47,170 nt of DNA from Massilia mucilaginosa (GTDB taxonomy: Bacteria; Pseudomonadota; Gammaproteobacteria; Burkholderiales; Burkholderiaceae_D): NCBI RefSeq assembly GCF_011682145.1, contig NZ_WHJH01000057.1:1-47170 (forward strand). The letters run 5' to 3'. Every line of letters starts with the position of its first letter. The first letter of the stretch is position 1. Below, one piece after another: positions 12,506 to 21,968 of the stretch. A model generated the notes under the pieces. It saw only the letters and a list, made by a program, of their open reading frames with translations. It had not been told where the DNA came from and did no database searches. Made by a program: the position numbers and the translations under genes.

Positions 12506-12575
12506 GCGGGACGGGCGCCGGCGTCGTAGAATCGTGGCTTGTTCACAAAGCCGTACGCGGCAGGCCGGGCGCGGT

Positions 12576-13955
12576 ATGAAGTTAAGGCAAAAGGTCATCT
12601 TTCTCGCGATCACGCCGCTGATCCTGGCGCTGTGCACGATCGCCCTGTTCGTGCGCCACCAGGCCATCACCCTGGCCCAGCAGCAGCGCGATACCATCCA
12701 GCAAGCCTATTTGGCCAGCAAGGAAGCCGAACTGAAACACTACGTGGACCTGGCCACGCGCGCGGTCGCGCACCTGGCCGATTCCGGCAAGCGCGACCAG
12801 GCCACCCTGGACGAAGCCAAGCGCATCCTGTCGACCCTGAGCTACGGCGACGATGGCTATTTCTTCGTCTACGATTTCCAGGGCAACAGCCTGATGCATC
12901 CGCGCCAGCCGGAACTGGTGGGGCGCAACCTGTGGGAGATGCGCGACGTCAACGGCGAGCCGACCATCCAGCGCCTGCTCGCACGCGCCAGAGCCGGCGG
13001 CGGGCTGCAGCGCTACATCTGGGCCAAGCCGTCCATCAGCAAGCCGGCGCCGAAACTCGGCTATGTGGTGCCGCTGGAGAACTGGGGCTGGATGCTGGGC
13101 ACCGGGATTTACCTCGACGATGTCGACGCCGCGCTGGCCAAGATCGACGCCCAGCAATCGCGCAATATCCAGGGCACCTTGCTGTGGATTGCGGTGCTGG
13201 CGATCGTCAGCGCGCTGGTGGTGGCCATCTCCGGGCTGGCGCTCAATATCAGCGAGCTGCGCGTGGCCGACGCCAAGCTCAAGGTGCTGGCCCAGCGCGT
13301 GGTCGAATCGCAGGAGCAGGAGCGGGCGCGCCTGTCGCGCGACCTGCACGACGGCATCAGCCAGTGGCTGGTGTCGATCAAGCTGCAGATCGAAGCGGGC
13401 GTGATCCGCCTCGGCGGCGACGCGGCCCAGCAGCACAAGGCGCGCGCCAGTTTCGAGCACACCGCCGCCCAGCTCAACGATGTGCTGGGCGAGGTGCGGC
13501 GCATTTCGCACAATCTGCGCCCGGCCATCCTCGACGACCTCGGCCTGGCCGCCGCGCTCGACCACCTGGCGCACGAAGCGACCCAGAACAGCGCGCTGCC
13601 GGTGCGTTTCATGGCGCGCGGGGTCACCGATGGCTTGCCGGACGTGGCCAACACGGTGCTGTTTCGGATCGCCCAGGAAGCGCTGACCAATATCGAGCGC
13701 CATGCGGGCGCGCGCCAGGTCGAGATCACGCTGGCGCGCACCGACGACGAGCGCAGCGTCACCCTGACCATTGCCGACGACGGCGCCGGTTTCGACGCCG
13801 CCAGCGTGGCGATCCACCCCAAGCGCGGCATCGGCCTGCGCAACATGATGGAACGGATGGACGCCATCGGCGGCCAACTGGCCATCACCTCGTCCGCGGC
13901 CGGCACCTCGGTGCAGGCCTCGGCCCCGCTTCCCCCCACAACCACGCGCTCATGA
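12576..13955 (+). CDS. Cache-domain sensor histidine kinase (NarX/LiaS type)
   Basis: A 459-residue membrane kinase. A membrane segment (about 7-27) is followed by a single Cache_2-like periplasmic sensor (about 35-185, with DGYFFVYDFQGNSLMHP and PLENWGWMLGTGIYLDDV), a second membrane segment (about 195-222), a HisKA_3 dimerisation domain with phosphoacceptor His258 in RLSRDLHDGISQW, and HATPase_c (IADDGAGFD, RGIGLRNM). Cache_2 domains commonly bind small carboxylates. The stop overlaps the start of the response regulator by 4 bases. Divergence from cstA suggests control of carboxylate or peptide uptake, by analogy with BtsS/BtsR and CrbS/CrbR. The ATG at 12576 is chosen because the upstream frame is arginine-rich and lacks signal character; its ribosome binding site is weak. 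Confidence 0.9.
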   Translation: MKLRQKVIFLAITPLILALCTIALFVRHQAITLAQQQRDTIQQAYLASKEAELKHYVDLATRAVAHLADSGKRDQATLDEAKRILSTLSYGDDGYFFVYDFQGNSLMHPRQPELVGRNLWEMRDVNGEPTIQRLLARARAGGGLQRYIWAKPSISKPAPKLGYVVPLENWGWMLGTGIYLDDVDAALAKIDAQQSRNIQGTLLWIAVLAIVSALVVAISGLALNISELRVADAKLKVLAQRVVESQEQERARLSRDLHDGISQWLVSIKLQIEAGVIRLGGDAAQQHKARASFEHTAAQLNDVLGEVRRISHNLRPAILDDLGLAAALDHLAHEATQNSALPVRFMARGVTDGLPDVANTVLFRIAQEALTNIERHAGARQVEITLARTDDERSVTLTIADDGAGFDAASVAIHPKRGIGLRNMMERMDAIGGQLAITSSAAGTSVQASAPLPPTTTRS

Positions 13956-14584
13956 CCGACAAACTCATTCACATCCTGCTGGTCGACGACCACCCCCTGG
14001 TGCGCGACGGCTTGCGCGCGCGCCTCGAAGCGGTGCCGCATTTTCGCGTGGTGGCCGAGGCCGACGGCGCCGACGACGCGCTGCGCCAGGCCGGCGAGCA
14101 TGCCATCGACCTGGTGCTGATGGACATCAACATGCGCGGCATCAGCGGCATCGAGGCCAGCGCCCGTTTCCGCCAGCAGTTCCCGGCCATCGCGGTGCTG
14201 ATCCTGTCCATGCACGACAAGGTCGAGTACGTCAGCCAGGCGATGCAGGCCGGCGCGCGCGGCTATGTGTTGAAAGATGCGCCGGGCAAGGATATCGTGC
14301 TCGCCATCGAGACCGTGATGGCCGGCGGTATTTACTACAGCGCCGCGCTGGCGCGCCAGCTGGCCCGCCCCAGCGTGCAAGAGAACCAGTTGTCGGCGCG
14401 CGAACAGGAAGTATTGCAGCAGCTGGCCGGCGGTCATTCCAACAAACAAATTGCGCGCACGCTCGACCTGTCGGTACGCACGGTGGAAACGCACCGCCTC
14501 AATATCAAGCGCAAACTCGGCATCGAAGGGCAGGCTGAACTGATCAGATATGCCGTGCAGCACGCACGTTTTGAAGGAAGCTAG
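13952..14584 (+). CDS. LuxR/NarL-family response regulator
   Basis: A 210-residue DNA-binding regulator. The receiver (1-120) has the acidic pair in LLVDDHPLVRDGLRARLE, phosphoacceptor Asp58 in LVLMDINMRGISG, and the switch Lys in GYVLKDA. The LuxR/GerE helix-turn-helix (about 146-205) reads LSAREQEVLQQLAGGHSNKQ then RTLDLSVRTVETHR. It is translationally coupled to the Cache kinase through an ATGA overlap, so the two form a cognate pair. Likely targets are the divergent cstA promoter and its own operon. No terminator was recognised after it. Confidence 0.93.
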   Translation: MTDKLIHILLVDDHPLVRDGLRARLEAVPHFRVVAEADGADDALRQAGEHAIDLVLMDINMRGISGIEASARFRQQFPAIAVLILSMHDKVEYVSQAMQAGARGYVLKDAPGKDIVLAIETVMAGGIYYSAALARQLARPSVQENQLSAREQEVLQQLAGGHSNKQIARTLDLSVRTVETHRLNIKRKLGIEGQAELIRYAVQHARFEGS

Positions 14585-14697
14585 TATCCTTCTGCTTTCC
14601 TTGCGAATAATGATGACGAACTGCTATCGCGCTACCCACGAAGTGGTTGCTTACGATCATTATCTCAACTAAGATTACCGAACCCACTAATTCAAAG

Positions 14698-15897
14698 ATG
14701 CCGATGGCTGCCTTCGATACAACACCGTTCCCGTTGGTAGAGATGCAAGCGGTCGCCAATGCGCAAAACGAGTGGCTGGCGCTGATCGTGCGCGTCGGCG
14801 GCCATGCATCCGGCGCCGCCCATGGCGCTGCCCTGCAACAGGTTTTCGGCGCGCCCGACCTGCTCACCGCCGTCGCGCCGCTCGACTGCATCGTGCCGCT
14901 CGCTTCGCCCGCGCTATTGACGCCGGCGCTGCTGGCCTTGATGCCGCCCAACCGCGTGATCTTCGCCATCGGTGCCGGCGTGCTGGCCGACCAGGCCCTG
15001 CTCAAGCAAACGCTGGCGCTGCACGACCAAGGCTACCGCGTGCTGCTCGACGGCCAGGCCGACGAGGGCCTCAAGCTGCCGCCCGCCTTGCGCGCGGTCG
15101 CGCTCGATTGCTGGGCCGGCTTGCCGCTGGTGCGCGGCGGTAAATACCAGGTGCTGTCGCTGTTCGGCCCGCACCTGGCGTACGGGGTCGACAGCGAGGC
15201 GCGCTTCGCCGACTGCACCGAGGCCGGTTTCGAATGGCTGGCCGGCGACTGGCCGCTGCATCCCTCGCCGAGCGCCAAGCCGCACGACGGCACCTCGCGC
15301 AAGCGCCTGCTCGCCTTGCTGGGCCTGCTAGCGCGCGACGCCGAATCGCGCGAGCTCGAACAATTGCTCAAGCAAGACCCGGCGCTGTCCTACCATTTGC
15401 TCAAGCTGGTCAACTCGGCCGCGTTCGCCCTCAGCACCCAGATCACCAGCTTCGGCCAGGCCATCAACCTGCTCGGCCGGCGCCAGTTGCAGCGCTGGCT
15501 GCAACTGCTGCTGTATGCGCGCCAGCAGCCCGACGGCATGGCCAATCCGCTGCTGCCGCTGGCCGCCTTGCGCGCAGCCCAGCTCGAATGCCTGTGCAAG
15601 TTGCAGGGCGGCGAGCGCGAAGACCAGGATCTCGCCTTCATGACCGGTGTGTTCTCGCTGCTCGACGTGCTGTTCGGGATGTCGATGGAAGACATCGTCG
15701 GCGCGCTCGGCCTGGCGCCGGCCGCGGCCGAAGCGCTGCTGCTGCGCGAAGGGCGCCTCGGTCAACAGCTGCGTCTGGTTGAAAACGGCCTGGCGGAGCC
15801 GCAACAACTGGCCGCGCTCGGCATCGACAGCACACAATGGTGGCAAAGCCAGCTGCACGCCTATCACTGGGCGATCCAGGTCGGCAGGAACCTGTAG
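14698..15897 (+). CDS. HDOD domain signalling protein (YuxH-like)
   Basis: A 399-residue protein with a degenerate EAL-like N-terminus (about 1-180, beginning [16 protein letters not shown], without a catalytic EAL motif) and an HDOD domain (about 190-385, with [20 protein letters not shown] and the family-typical [18 protein letters not shown]). This arrangement is that of YuxH-type signalling proteins; HDOD domains are non-catalytic relatives of HD phosphohydrolases that mediate regulatory interactions. It is followed after 1 base by a GGDEF-EAL gene, implying translational coupling and a joint role in c-di-GMP signalling. Starts at 14698 (ATG) and 14704 (ATG) are both possible; no clear ribosome binding site separates them. 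Confidence 0.85.
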   Translation: MPMAAFDTTPFPLVEMQAVANAQNEWLALIVRVGGHASGAAHGAALQQVFGAPDLLTAVAPLDCIVPLASPALLTPALLALMPPNRVIFAIGAGVLADQALLKQTLALHDQGYRVLLDGQADEGLKLPPALRAVALDCWAGLPLVRGGKYQVLSLFGPHLAYGVDSEARFADCTEAGFEWLAGDWPLHPSPSAKPHDGTSRKRLLALLGLLARDAESRELEQLLKQDPALSYHLLKLVNSAAFALSTQITSFGQAINLLGRRQLQRWLQLLLYARQQPDGMANPLLPLAALRAAQLECLCKLQGGEREDQDLAFMTGVFSLLDVLFGMSMEDIVGALGLAPAAAEALLLREGRLGQQLRLVENGLAEPQQLAALGIDSTQWWQSQLHAYHWAIQVGRNL

Positions 15898-15898
15898 G

Positions 15899-17947
15899 AT
15901 GCATGTCAGCCCCGCGACGGATTTCCTGACCAGTAGTGCCGCCCTGTGCGCCGCCGTGCTCAACCTGCGCGGGGAGCAGCTTGCGGCCGAACTCGGGCGC
16001 ATCGCGCGCGCGCTGCTGGCCAGCCCGCACGGCAGCTTTGTCGCGTCCGGACAGGCGGCCGGCCAGGCGGGCGCACTGGTGCCCGGGCCGGCCGTTGCCG
16101 GTGCGGCCGCCCAGCTCGCGTGCCAGGTCGCCAGCGGCACCATCGACTACGGCCGCCTGGTGGTGAGCGGGCGCGCCGCCTACGACGAGGACGACGCGCG
16201 CCTGCTGGCCGCGCTGGCCGGGCTGGCCGCCAGCCTGCTCAAGGTCAACGACTTCGCGCTGCGCTCGACCCAGGCCTACCTCGACCTCGAAGCGGAGCTG
16301 TCGCACCAGGCCCAGATCCTCGACCAGATCCACGAGTCGGTCCTGACGATGGACCAGACCGGCTACATCACCAGCTGGAACAAGGGCGCCGAGCGCCTGT
16401 TCGGCTACAGCGCCCAGGAAGCGGTCGGGCGCAACATCCTGTTCCTGTACGCCGATGAAGACACGGCCTTTCACGATGCCTTCGTGGAGCAGGGCGGGCG
16501 CATGATGGAAGTGCGGCGCCGTAAAAAATCGGGCGAGGTATTCTGGGCCAGCCTGTCGCTCTCGCCGCTGCGCGACCGCGAGCAGCGCCCGGTCGGCCTG
16601 ATCGCCTACCTGACCGATATCACCGAGCGCAAGCACGCCGAAGAACGCCTGCACCACCTGGCCTACTACGACGCCCTGACCGGCCTGCCGAACCGCAGCC
16701 TGATGGCCAAGCTGGTCGACCAGGCCTTGAGCTCGGCCCAGCGCAAGGGCGCCACCGCCTGCATCCTGTTCGTCGACCTGAACCGCTTCAAGATGTTCAA
16801 CGACACCCTCGGGCGCGCCACCGGCGACGAACTGCTCAGGCAGGTGGCGCAGCGCTTCAAGCAAGTGCTGCGCGAGCAGGACGTGGTGGCGCGCCTGTCG
16901 GGCGACGAATTCGCGGTCGGCCTGTTCGACATCCGCGAGCATTTCGAAGCGACCACGGTGGCGCACAAGCTGCAGGCGGCGCTGGTCGAACCGTTCCTGA
17001 TCGAAGGGCACGACCTGCGCGTGGGCGCCAGCGTCGGCATCAGCGTCTATCCGCAGGACGGGGCCGACGCCGAAGCCCTGCTGCGCGTGGCCGACATCGC
17101 CATGGCGCGCGCCAAGCTGGGCAGTGACGGCGACAGCGTCACCTTCTACAGCCGCGACATGAACCAGGGCATGCAGGAACGCATGCGCCTCGAATCGGGC
17201 CTGCGCCAGGCGCTGGCCAACGGCGAACTGCTGCTGCACTACCAGCCCAAGTTCGAGATCGGCACGCGTGCCATGGTGGGCGCCGAAGCGCTGGTGCGCT
17301 GGATCCATCCGCAGCGCGGGCTGGTGCCGCCGGCCGACTTCATTCCGCTGGCCGAAGCGACCGGCCTGATCGTCCAGCTGGGCGAATGGGTGTTAGAGGC
17401 GGCCTGCGCCCAGGCGGCGCGCTGGCAGGCGGCCGGACTGCCGCCGTTCCGCCTGGCGGTGAACGTCTCGGCGCGCGAGTTTTCGGCCGCCTTGCCGGCG
17501 CGCGTGAGCGAGACCCTGGCGCGCTACCAGCTCGATCCGTCCTGGCTGGAACTCGAAATCACCGAAAGCACCCTGATGCACGACATCGAGCGCGTGATCG
17601 CCATCATGGACCGCATCACCGCGCTCGGCGTGAGCCTGTCGCTGGACGACTTCGGCACGGGTTACTCGAGCCTGTCGTACCTGAAGCGCTTTCCGATCGA
17701 CACCCTGAAGATCGACCGCTCGTTCACCACCGGCCTGCCGTTCGACAGCAACGACTGCGCCATTGCCAGCACCATCATCAGCATCGGCCGCCAGCTGCGC
17801 CACAAGGTCATCGCCGAAGGCGTGGAAACGCGCCAGCAGCTGGAGTTTTTGCGCGACGCCGGCTGCGACGAAGTGCAGGGCTATCTGTTCTCGCGTCCGC
17901 TGCCGGCGGCCGATTTCGAGGCAGCGCTGCGCGCCGGCTGGGTCTAG
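15899..17947 (+). CDS. PAS-GGDEF-EAL c-di-GMP enzyme
   Basis: A 682-residue soluble protein. The N-terminal 125 residues resemble a weak GAF-like sensor; PAS covers about 135-250 ([20 protein letters not shown]). The GGDEF domain carries the variant SGDEF (334-338) preceded by an intact REQD I-site. The EAL domain has EAL at 463-465 plus [33 protein letters not shown] and AEGVETRQQ. Phosphodiesterase activity is expected; the SGDEF change may reduce or redirect cyclase activity, though some SGDEF proteins are active. AGGAA lies 8 bases before the ATG, inside the end of the HDOD gene. It sits directly upstream of the RTX array. Confidence 0.92.
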   Translation: MHVSPATDFLTSSAALCAAVLNLRGEQLAAELGRIARALLASPHGSFVASGQAAGQAGALVPGPAVAGAAAQLACQVASGTIDYGRLVVSGRAAYDEDDARLLAALAGLAASLLKVNDFALRSTQAYLDLEAELSHQAQILDQIHESVLTMDQTGYITSWNKGAERLFGYSAQEAVGRNILFLYADEDTAFHDAFVEQGGRMMEVRRRKKSGEVFWASLSLSPLRDREQRPVGLIAYLTDITERKHAEERLHHLAYYDALTGLPNRSLMAKLVDQALSSAQRKGATACILFVDLNRFKMFNDTLGRATGDELLRQVAQRFKQVLREQDVVARLSGDEFAVGLFDIREHFEATTVAHKLQAALVEPFLIEGHDLRVGASVGISVYPQDGADAEALLRVADIAMARAKLGSDGDSVTFYSRDMNQGMQERMRLESGLRQALANGELLLHYQPKFEIGTRAMVGAEALVRWIHPQRGLVPPADFIPLAEATGLIVQLGEWVLEAACAQAARWQAAGLPPFRLAVNVSAREFSAALPARVSETLARYQLDPSWLELEITESTLMHDIERVIAIMDRITALGVSLSLDDFGTGYSSLSYLKRFPIDTLKIDRSFTTGLPFDSNDCAIASTIISIGRQLRHKVIAEGVETRQQLEFLRDAGCDEVQGYLFSRPLPAADFEAALRAGWV

Positions 17948-17999
17948 TGCGACCGGATTAGTCCAGGCTACTGCTTAATGCAAACGCAAGATTTCTTTC

Positions 18000-18028
18000 T
18001 GGACATGATTATCCGATAAAGGCATGAT
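18000..18028 (+). promoter_or_regulatory. Promoter-like element of RTX gene 1
   Basis: TGGACA (18000-18005), a 17-base spacer and CATGAT (18023-18028), 66 bases before the start codon. The same arrangement occurs before RTX genes 2-5. The surrounding 70 bases, including AAGATTTC upstream and ATATTGCCG downstream, are conserved only with gene 2. Spacing fits a sigma-70 promoter with non-consensus hexamers. Confidence 0.6.
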
Positions 18029-18094
18029 GTCATATCAGGCATATTGCCGGGAATGCCTTTTCGGTGTTTCAGCGTCGAATACTCAAGGATGTCC

Positions 18095-19993
18095 ATGACG
18101 AATTTCAGTTTTTCCGCATTGCCCCGTAAGGCTCTCGCCTCCCTCCAACGCCCGGCTACCGCCGATATCGCCGCGAATGGCCTGGCGCCCGGCTTGACGA
18201 TCACCGGCACCGATGACGCCGACGTGCTGCACGGAACTGCGTTGGACGACGTCATGAACGGCCTTGGCGGCAACGATACGCTCGATGGCAGCGCCGGTAG
18301 CGACAGGCTCGACGGAGGTGATGGAGATGATTATCTCTCCGGCAGCCACAACGGCAGCGTCGCCGAGGCTGGCATCGACACCTTATTCGGTGGCAATGGC
18401 AATGACGTTCTCCATAGCAGGGGTAATAGTTTTCTCTACGGCGGCGCCGGTGAGGACCGCCTGACCGCAAGCGGCGGTGGCAATCTTCTCGACGGTGGGG
18501 ATGGCAACGACTTCTTTTCCGCCGGGGGGGGCAGCGATACCCTCATCGGCGGCACCGGTGACGACCTGATCATTGTGAATGCGACCGCATCGACCGCACC
18601 GGTCCACGTCGTCATCGACGCAGGCGCGGGCGACGATGAAATCTTACTCCATACCAGTGCGGCGTCGAAAAGTATCGAGATCACCGGTGGAAGTGGCCGC
18701 GACCATTACTTTTTCTGGCCCGACACGCACACCGAAACCACACTCATCACCGATTTCCAGACCGGGATCGGCGGCGACCAGCTGGACCTCTATTCGGTGC
18801 CGCAATACGACGCCAATCCCTTCGGTCCGGTCGGCTACCTGCGCCTTGTCCAGAGCGGTAGCGACACCCTGTTTCAGGTGGATGAAGATGGTGCTGCCGG
18901 CACGGCATCGCAGTTCCACACGCTGGTCACCTTGCGCGGCGTCCTCGCCAGCGATTTTCATGCCGCCAACTTCGGCGGGGGCAGCCATCCCGGCGGATCG
19001 GAAGTCGGCCGCTATATTGTCGGATTCAGTGCCGATGACGTTCTGGTTGGTAACTTTCTCGACGATACCATGTTCGGCGGGGGCGGCAATGACAACTTGC
19101 GCGGCGGGCAAGGCAACGACGCGCTGTACGGCGGCGCGGGCAACGACAACCTTGATGGCGAAAACGGCAACGATACGATCGATGGCGGCGCGGGAAACAA
19201 TCACATGCTGGGTAGAGACGGCGACGATCATCTTACCGGCGGCACTGGAAAGGACACGATCGATGGCGGTTGGGACAACGATCAACTGTACGGTGGAGAC
19301 GGCGACGATGAACTCATGGGGGGGTATGGCGACGACACGCTGATGGGCGGCAATGGCAATGACCTGCTCGAAGGCGATGGTGGCGACGACGTTCTCGATG
19401 GTGGCGCCGGCGACGATATTCTCAATGGCTGGTCGGGCAGTGTCATGCTCAATGGCGGTAGCGGTAACGATACCTTGAACGTGGATGCGTATGGCGACAA
19501 CGGCTTGTTTGGCGGCGCCGGCAACGACGTGCTCAATATTTATAGCGCAACCGGGCGCGTGGTTGCCATGGGCGGGGCGGGCGACGATACCATCATCTTG
19601 CACCGCACCGAGCTGGCCACCAGCGGCGTTACCGCCAGCGGCGGAGTGGGCGTCGACACTTACCAATTTGTTGACAAGGAGCGCTCGGGAAGCTTGACGG
19701 TCAAGGATTTCGTGGCGGGTAGCGGCGGCGACCGCATCGATGTCAGGATGTTGCTCAAAACGCCATCGCAGGTGGATGAACTGCTGCTGTCCGGCGTACT
19801 GCGCGTCGAACAGAGCGGCACCTCGACGCTGGTACGGATGGATCCGGACGGAAGCGCGGGCGCAGGAAGCGCTTATACCCTCATGACACTGCAAAATGTC
19901 GTGGCCAGTACCCTCAGCGCCGACAATTTCCTCACTGGTACGACAGCGGTGGAACTGATCGGCATGGCGGTCGAGCCGGTCCACGCCGGCTAA
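18095..19993 (+). CDS. RTX calcium-binding protein 1
   Basis: A 632-residue putative exported protein. After a leader of about 55 residues, the first RTX block (about 57-165) has GGNDTLDG-type nonapeptides that bind Ca2+ in parallel beta rolls. A non-RTX module (about 190-300) contains TTLITDFQTGIGGDQLDLY and [20 protein letters not shown]; this resembles the type I secretion C-terminal target domain (VC_A0849-like). A second RTX block (about 305-490) and a C-terminal copy of the module (about 515-632) follow. There is no Sec signal, as expected for type I secretion, but no exporter genes are in the window. The ATG at 18095 is chosen because AAGGA lies 6 bases upstream, the same layout as gene 2. 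No catalytic domain is visible; a matrix or surface role is inference. Confidence 0.88.
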   Translation: MTNFSFSALPRKALASLQRPATADIAANGLAPGLTITGTDDADVLHGTALDDVMNGLGGNDTLDGSAGSDRLDGGDGDDYLSGSHNGSVAEAGIDTLFGGNGNDVLHSRGNSFLYGGAGEDRLTASGGGNLLDGGDGNDFFSAGGGSDTLIGGTGDDLIIVNATASTAPVHVVIDAGAGDDEILLHTSAASKSIEITGGSGRDHYFFWPDTHTETTLITDFQTGIGGDQLDLYSVPQYDANPFGPVGYLRLVQSGSDTLFQVDEDGAAGTASQFHTLVTLRGVLASDFHAANFGGGSHPGGSEVGRYIVGFSADDVLVGNFLDDTMFGGGGNDNLRGGQGNDALYGGAGNDNLDGENGNDTIDGGAGNNHMLGRDGDDHLTGGTGKDTIDGGWDNDQLYGGDGDDELMGGYGDDTLMGGNGNDLLEGDGGDDVLDGGAGDDILNGWSGSVMLNGGSGNDTLNVDAYGDNGLFGGAGNDVLNIYSATGRVVAMGGAGDDTIILHRTELATSGVTASGGVGVDTYQFVDKERSGSLTVKDFVAGSGGDRIDVRMLLKTPSQVDELLLSGVLRVEQSGTSTLVRMDPDGSAGAGSAYTLMTLQNVVASTLSADNFLTGTTAVELIGMAVEPVHAG

Positions 19994-20041
19994 GCTTGGG
20001 TGCGCGGCACCGGCGCGCCAAGGGCCTGCTACCTGCCTGAG

Positions 20042-20075
20042 CGCGTGCCGGGCGGCGCACGCGTGCACATTTTTA
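20042..20075 (+). terminator. Terminator after RTX gene 1
   Basis: A 7-bp stem (CGCGTGC and GCACGCG, 8-base loop) followed within a few bases by a run of five T. It separates RTX genes 1 and 2 and lies just upstream of the gene 2 promoter element. Confidence 0.6.
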
Positions 20076-20096
20076 GTCGTATGTAAGATTTCCTCC

Positions 20097-20125
20097 TGGA
20101 CACGATTATCCCGTGAAGGCATGAT
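20097..20125 (+). promoter_or_regulatory. Promoter-like element of RTX gene 2
   Basis: TGGACA (20097-20102), 17-base spacer, CATGAT (20120-20125), 69 bases before the GTG start. It is clearly homologous to the element before gene 1 over about 70 bases, while the terminator between the genes is not, so this conserved block marks the regulatory unit. Confidence 0.6.
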
Positions 20126-20194
20126 GGCAAGCTGTAAATATTGCCGCGTTTTACACGCCGGCGCTTCAGCTTTTTATCACTTTCAAGGACGAGC

Positions 20195-21820
20195 GTGACG
20201 ATTTCTACTTTTGCAAACCCTGTTCCAGGGCTGACCTTGACCGGCACCGCCGGCAACGACAACCTCTCCGACGGCAGCGGCGACGACCTGCTCAGCGGCC
20301 TCGATGGCGACGACACCCTGTCTACATATAGCGGCAACGACTCGCTCGACGGCGGCGCGGGCAACGACGTGATCTACGCGTCCAGCGGATTTTCCGATGC
20401 GCCGCGCAAGCTCACCTTGCTCGGCGGGGCGGGCGACGATACGATCATCACCGCCCCGCAGGCGGCAGGTTCGCGTGTGGACATCTGGGGCGGCAGCGGC
20501 ACCGATGACTTCGTCTTCCTGCGCAATCAACATCGCCAGACCACGGTGATCCGCGATTTCCAGCCGGGCGTCGGTGGCGACCAGTTGCAGTACGATGCGC
20601 TGTTCCCGCTCTCGCCCAATCCGTTCGGCAGCGCCGGCTACCTGCGCCTGGTCCAGAGCGGCAACAATACCTTGTTCCAGATCGATGAGGATGGCGCCGC
20701 CGGCACCGCTGCCGGCTTCCTGACCCTGGCCACCCTCGCCAATGTGCAGGTGTCGAGCTTGCATGCAGCCAATTTTGGGACCGGAAATCGTCCCGATGGC
20801 ACGGAGGGCGGCCGCTACTTCCTCGGCACCACGGGCGACGACAACCTCTCCGGCGGCAGCGGCGGCGATACCCTGGTCGGCGGCGTCGGCGTTGATCATC
20901 TGGACGGCGGCGCCGATGACGATGCCCTGTATGGCGGCGAGGGCGACGATCACCTGTACGGGCAGGACGGCAACGATCTGGTCGAGGCCGGTGACGGGGC
21001 CGACCTGCTCGAGGGCCACGCCGGCAACGACACGCTCAACGGCGGCGCCGGCAACGACACGATGGAAGGCGGCAACGGCGACGACCTGCTCACCGGTGGC
21101 GACGGCAACGATCTCCTGATGAGCGGCCAGGGCGTCGATACGCTGTTTGGCGGCAATGGCGACGACGAGCTCGTGCTGTTCCAAGGCCTGGGCGTGCTCG
21201 ATGGCGGCGCTGGCAACGACAGCCTCGATGGCGGGTGGGGCGGGGTGCAGCTGAACGGTGGAAGCGGAAACGATTATCTGAAAGTGGGAGGGAAGGGCGA
21301 CAGCGGCCTGTTCGGCGGCAGCGGCAGCGATGTGTTCGACATCAAGCTCAATAATGAGGGAAGGGTGGTGGTCGGGGGCGGTGCGGGCGACGATACCGTC
21401 ATCGTGCACCCCGATTATTTCTCCATCGGCAGCGTGACGGCGATCGGTGGACTGGGTGTCGATACCTACAAGATGGACAACTTCCCCAGACAGTCGAGCT
21501 TCAGCATCAAGGACTTCAGCGTCGGCGCCGGTGGCGACCGTCTCGATGTATCGCACGCGGTACTTCCGTGGATCAATCCGGGCAATCCCTTGTTGACGGG
21601 CACGGTGCGCCTCGTACAAAGCGGCACCTCGACCCTGGTGCAGCTCGACCTTGATGGCGAAGGCGGCAGCAACTACGTCGAGACCTTCTTCACGCTGCAA
21701 AACGTCGACGCCCGCACCCTGACCATCGACAACTTCTTGTATACCCCTGCGGCAAGCGGCAGCGCAATGGCCCCGGTGGAGCTGGTCGGCGTGCCTGCCG
21801 GCGCGCAGCTGATCGGCTAA
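20195..21820 (+). CDS. RTX calcium-binding protein 2
   Basis: A 541-residue paralogue of protein 1 with a shorter first RTX block (about 12-70). An internal secretion-target-like module follows (about 85-205, [15 protein letters not shown] then [20 protein letters not shown]), then a second RTX block (about 208-380, including [11 protein letters not shown] and [17 protein letters not shown]) and a C-terminal module (about 415-541) ending [16 protein letters not shown]. The GTG at 20195 is preferred over earlier in-frame codons because AAGGA lies 6 bases upstream and the first residues (TISTFA) match the start of protein 1 (TNFSFS). It has its own promoter-like element and downstream hairpin, so it is probably a separate transcript. 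Confidence 0.86.
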   Translation: MTISTFANPVPGLTLTGTAGNDNLSDGSGDDLLSGLDGDDTLSTYSGNDSLDGGAGNDVIYASSGFSDAPRKLTLLGGAGDDTIITAPQAAGSRVDIWGGSGTDDFVFLRNQHRQTTVIRDFQPGVGGDQLQYDALFPLSPNPFGSAGYLRLVQSGNNTLFQIDEDGAAGTAAGFLTLATLANVQVSSLHAANFGTGNRPDGTEGGRYFLGTTGDDNLSGGSGGDTLVGGVGVDHLDGGADDDALYGGEGDDHLYGQDGNDLVEAGDGADLLEGHAGNDTLNGGAGNDTMEGGNGDDLLTGGDGNDLLMSGQGVDTLFGGNGDDELVLFQGLGVLDGGAGNDSLDGGWGGVQLNGGSGNDYLKVGGKGDSGLFGGSGSDVFDIKLNNEGRVVVGGGAGDDTVIVHPDYFSIGSVTAIGGLGVDTYKMDNFPRQSSFSIKDFSVGAGGDRLDVSHAVLPWINPGNPLLTGTVRLVQSGTSTLVQLDLDGEGGSNYVETFFTLQNVDARTLTIDNFLYTPAASGSAMAPVELVGVPAGAQLIG

Positions 21821-21828
21821 CCCGGCGG

Positions 21829-21859
21829 GGGCGGCAAGGTGCGGGACGCCATGCCGCCC
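21829..21859 (+). terminator. Hairpin after RTX gene 2
   Basis: GGGCGGCA pairs with TGCCGCCC across a 15-base loop, starting 9 bases after the stop codon. Counterparts follow genes 3 and 4. The T-tract is poor, so termination strength is uncertain. Confidence 0.5.
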
Positions 21860-21897
21860 TTGTCGCAAACTGTTACATTTTCTTTAATTTTAACTTC

Positions 21898-21946
21898 TGT
21901 ACATTCCAATCGGGTATGGGCATGATTGATGTTGAACGCCTTCAAC
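21898..21946 (+). promoter_or_regulatory. Promoter-like element and start-site palindrome of RTX gene 3
   Basis: TGTACA (21898-21903), 17-base spacer, CATGAT (21921-21926), then the perfect palindrome GTTGAA-CGCC-TTCAAC (21931-21946) where transcription would start. Over 32 bases it is identical to the gene 1 element at about 23 positions without gaps. The palindrome could be an operator or a 5' mRNA hairpin. Confidence 0.6.
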
Positions 21947-21968
21947 CAACATCATTCCCGGGACCCAC

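Noticed and set aside
12539-13951. Long plus-strand frame overlapping the histidine kinase
   Set aside because: It is Arg/Ala/Gly-rich and only becomes real protein after 13952, where it is the response regulator frame. The kinase frame carries all the conserved motifs.
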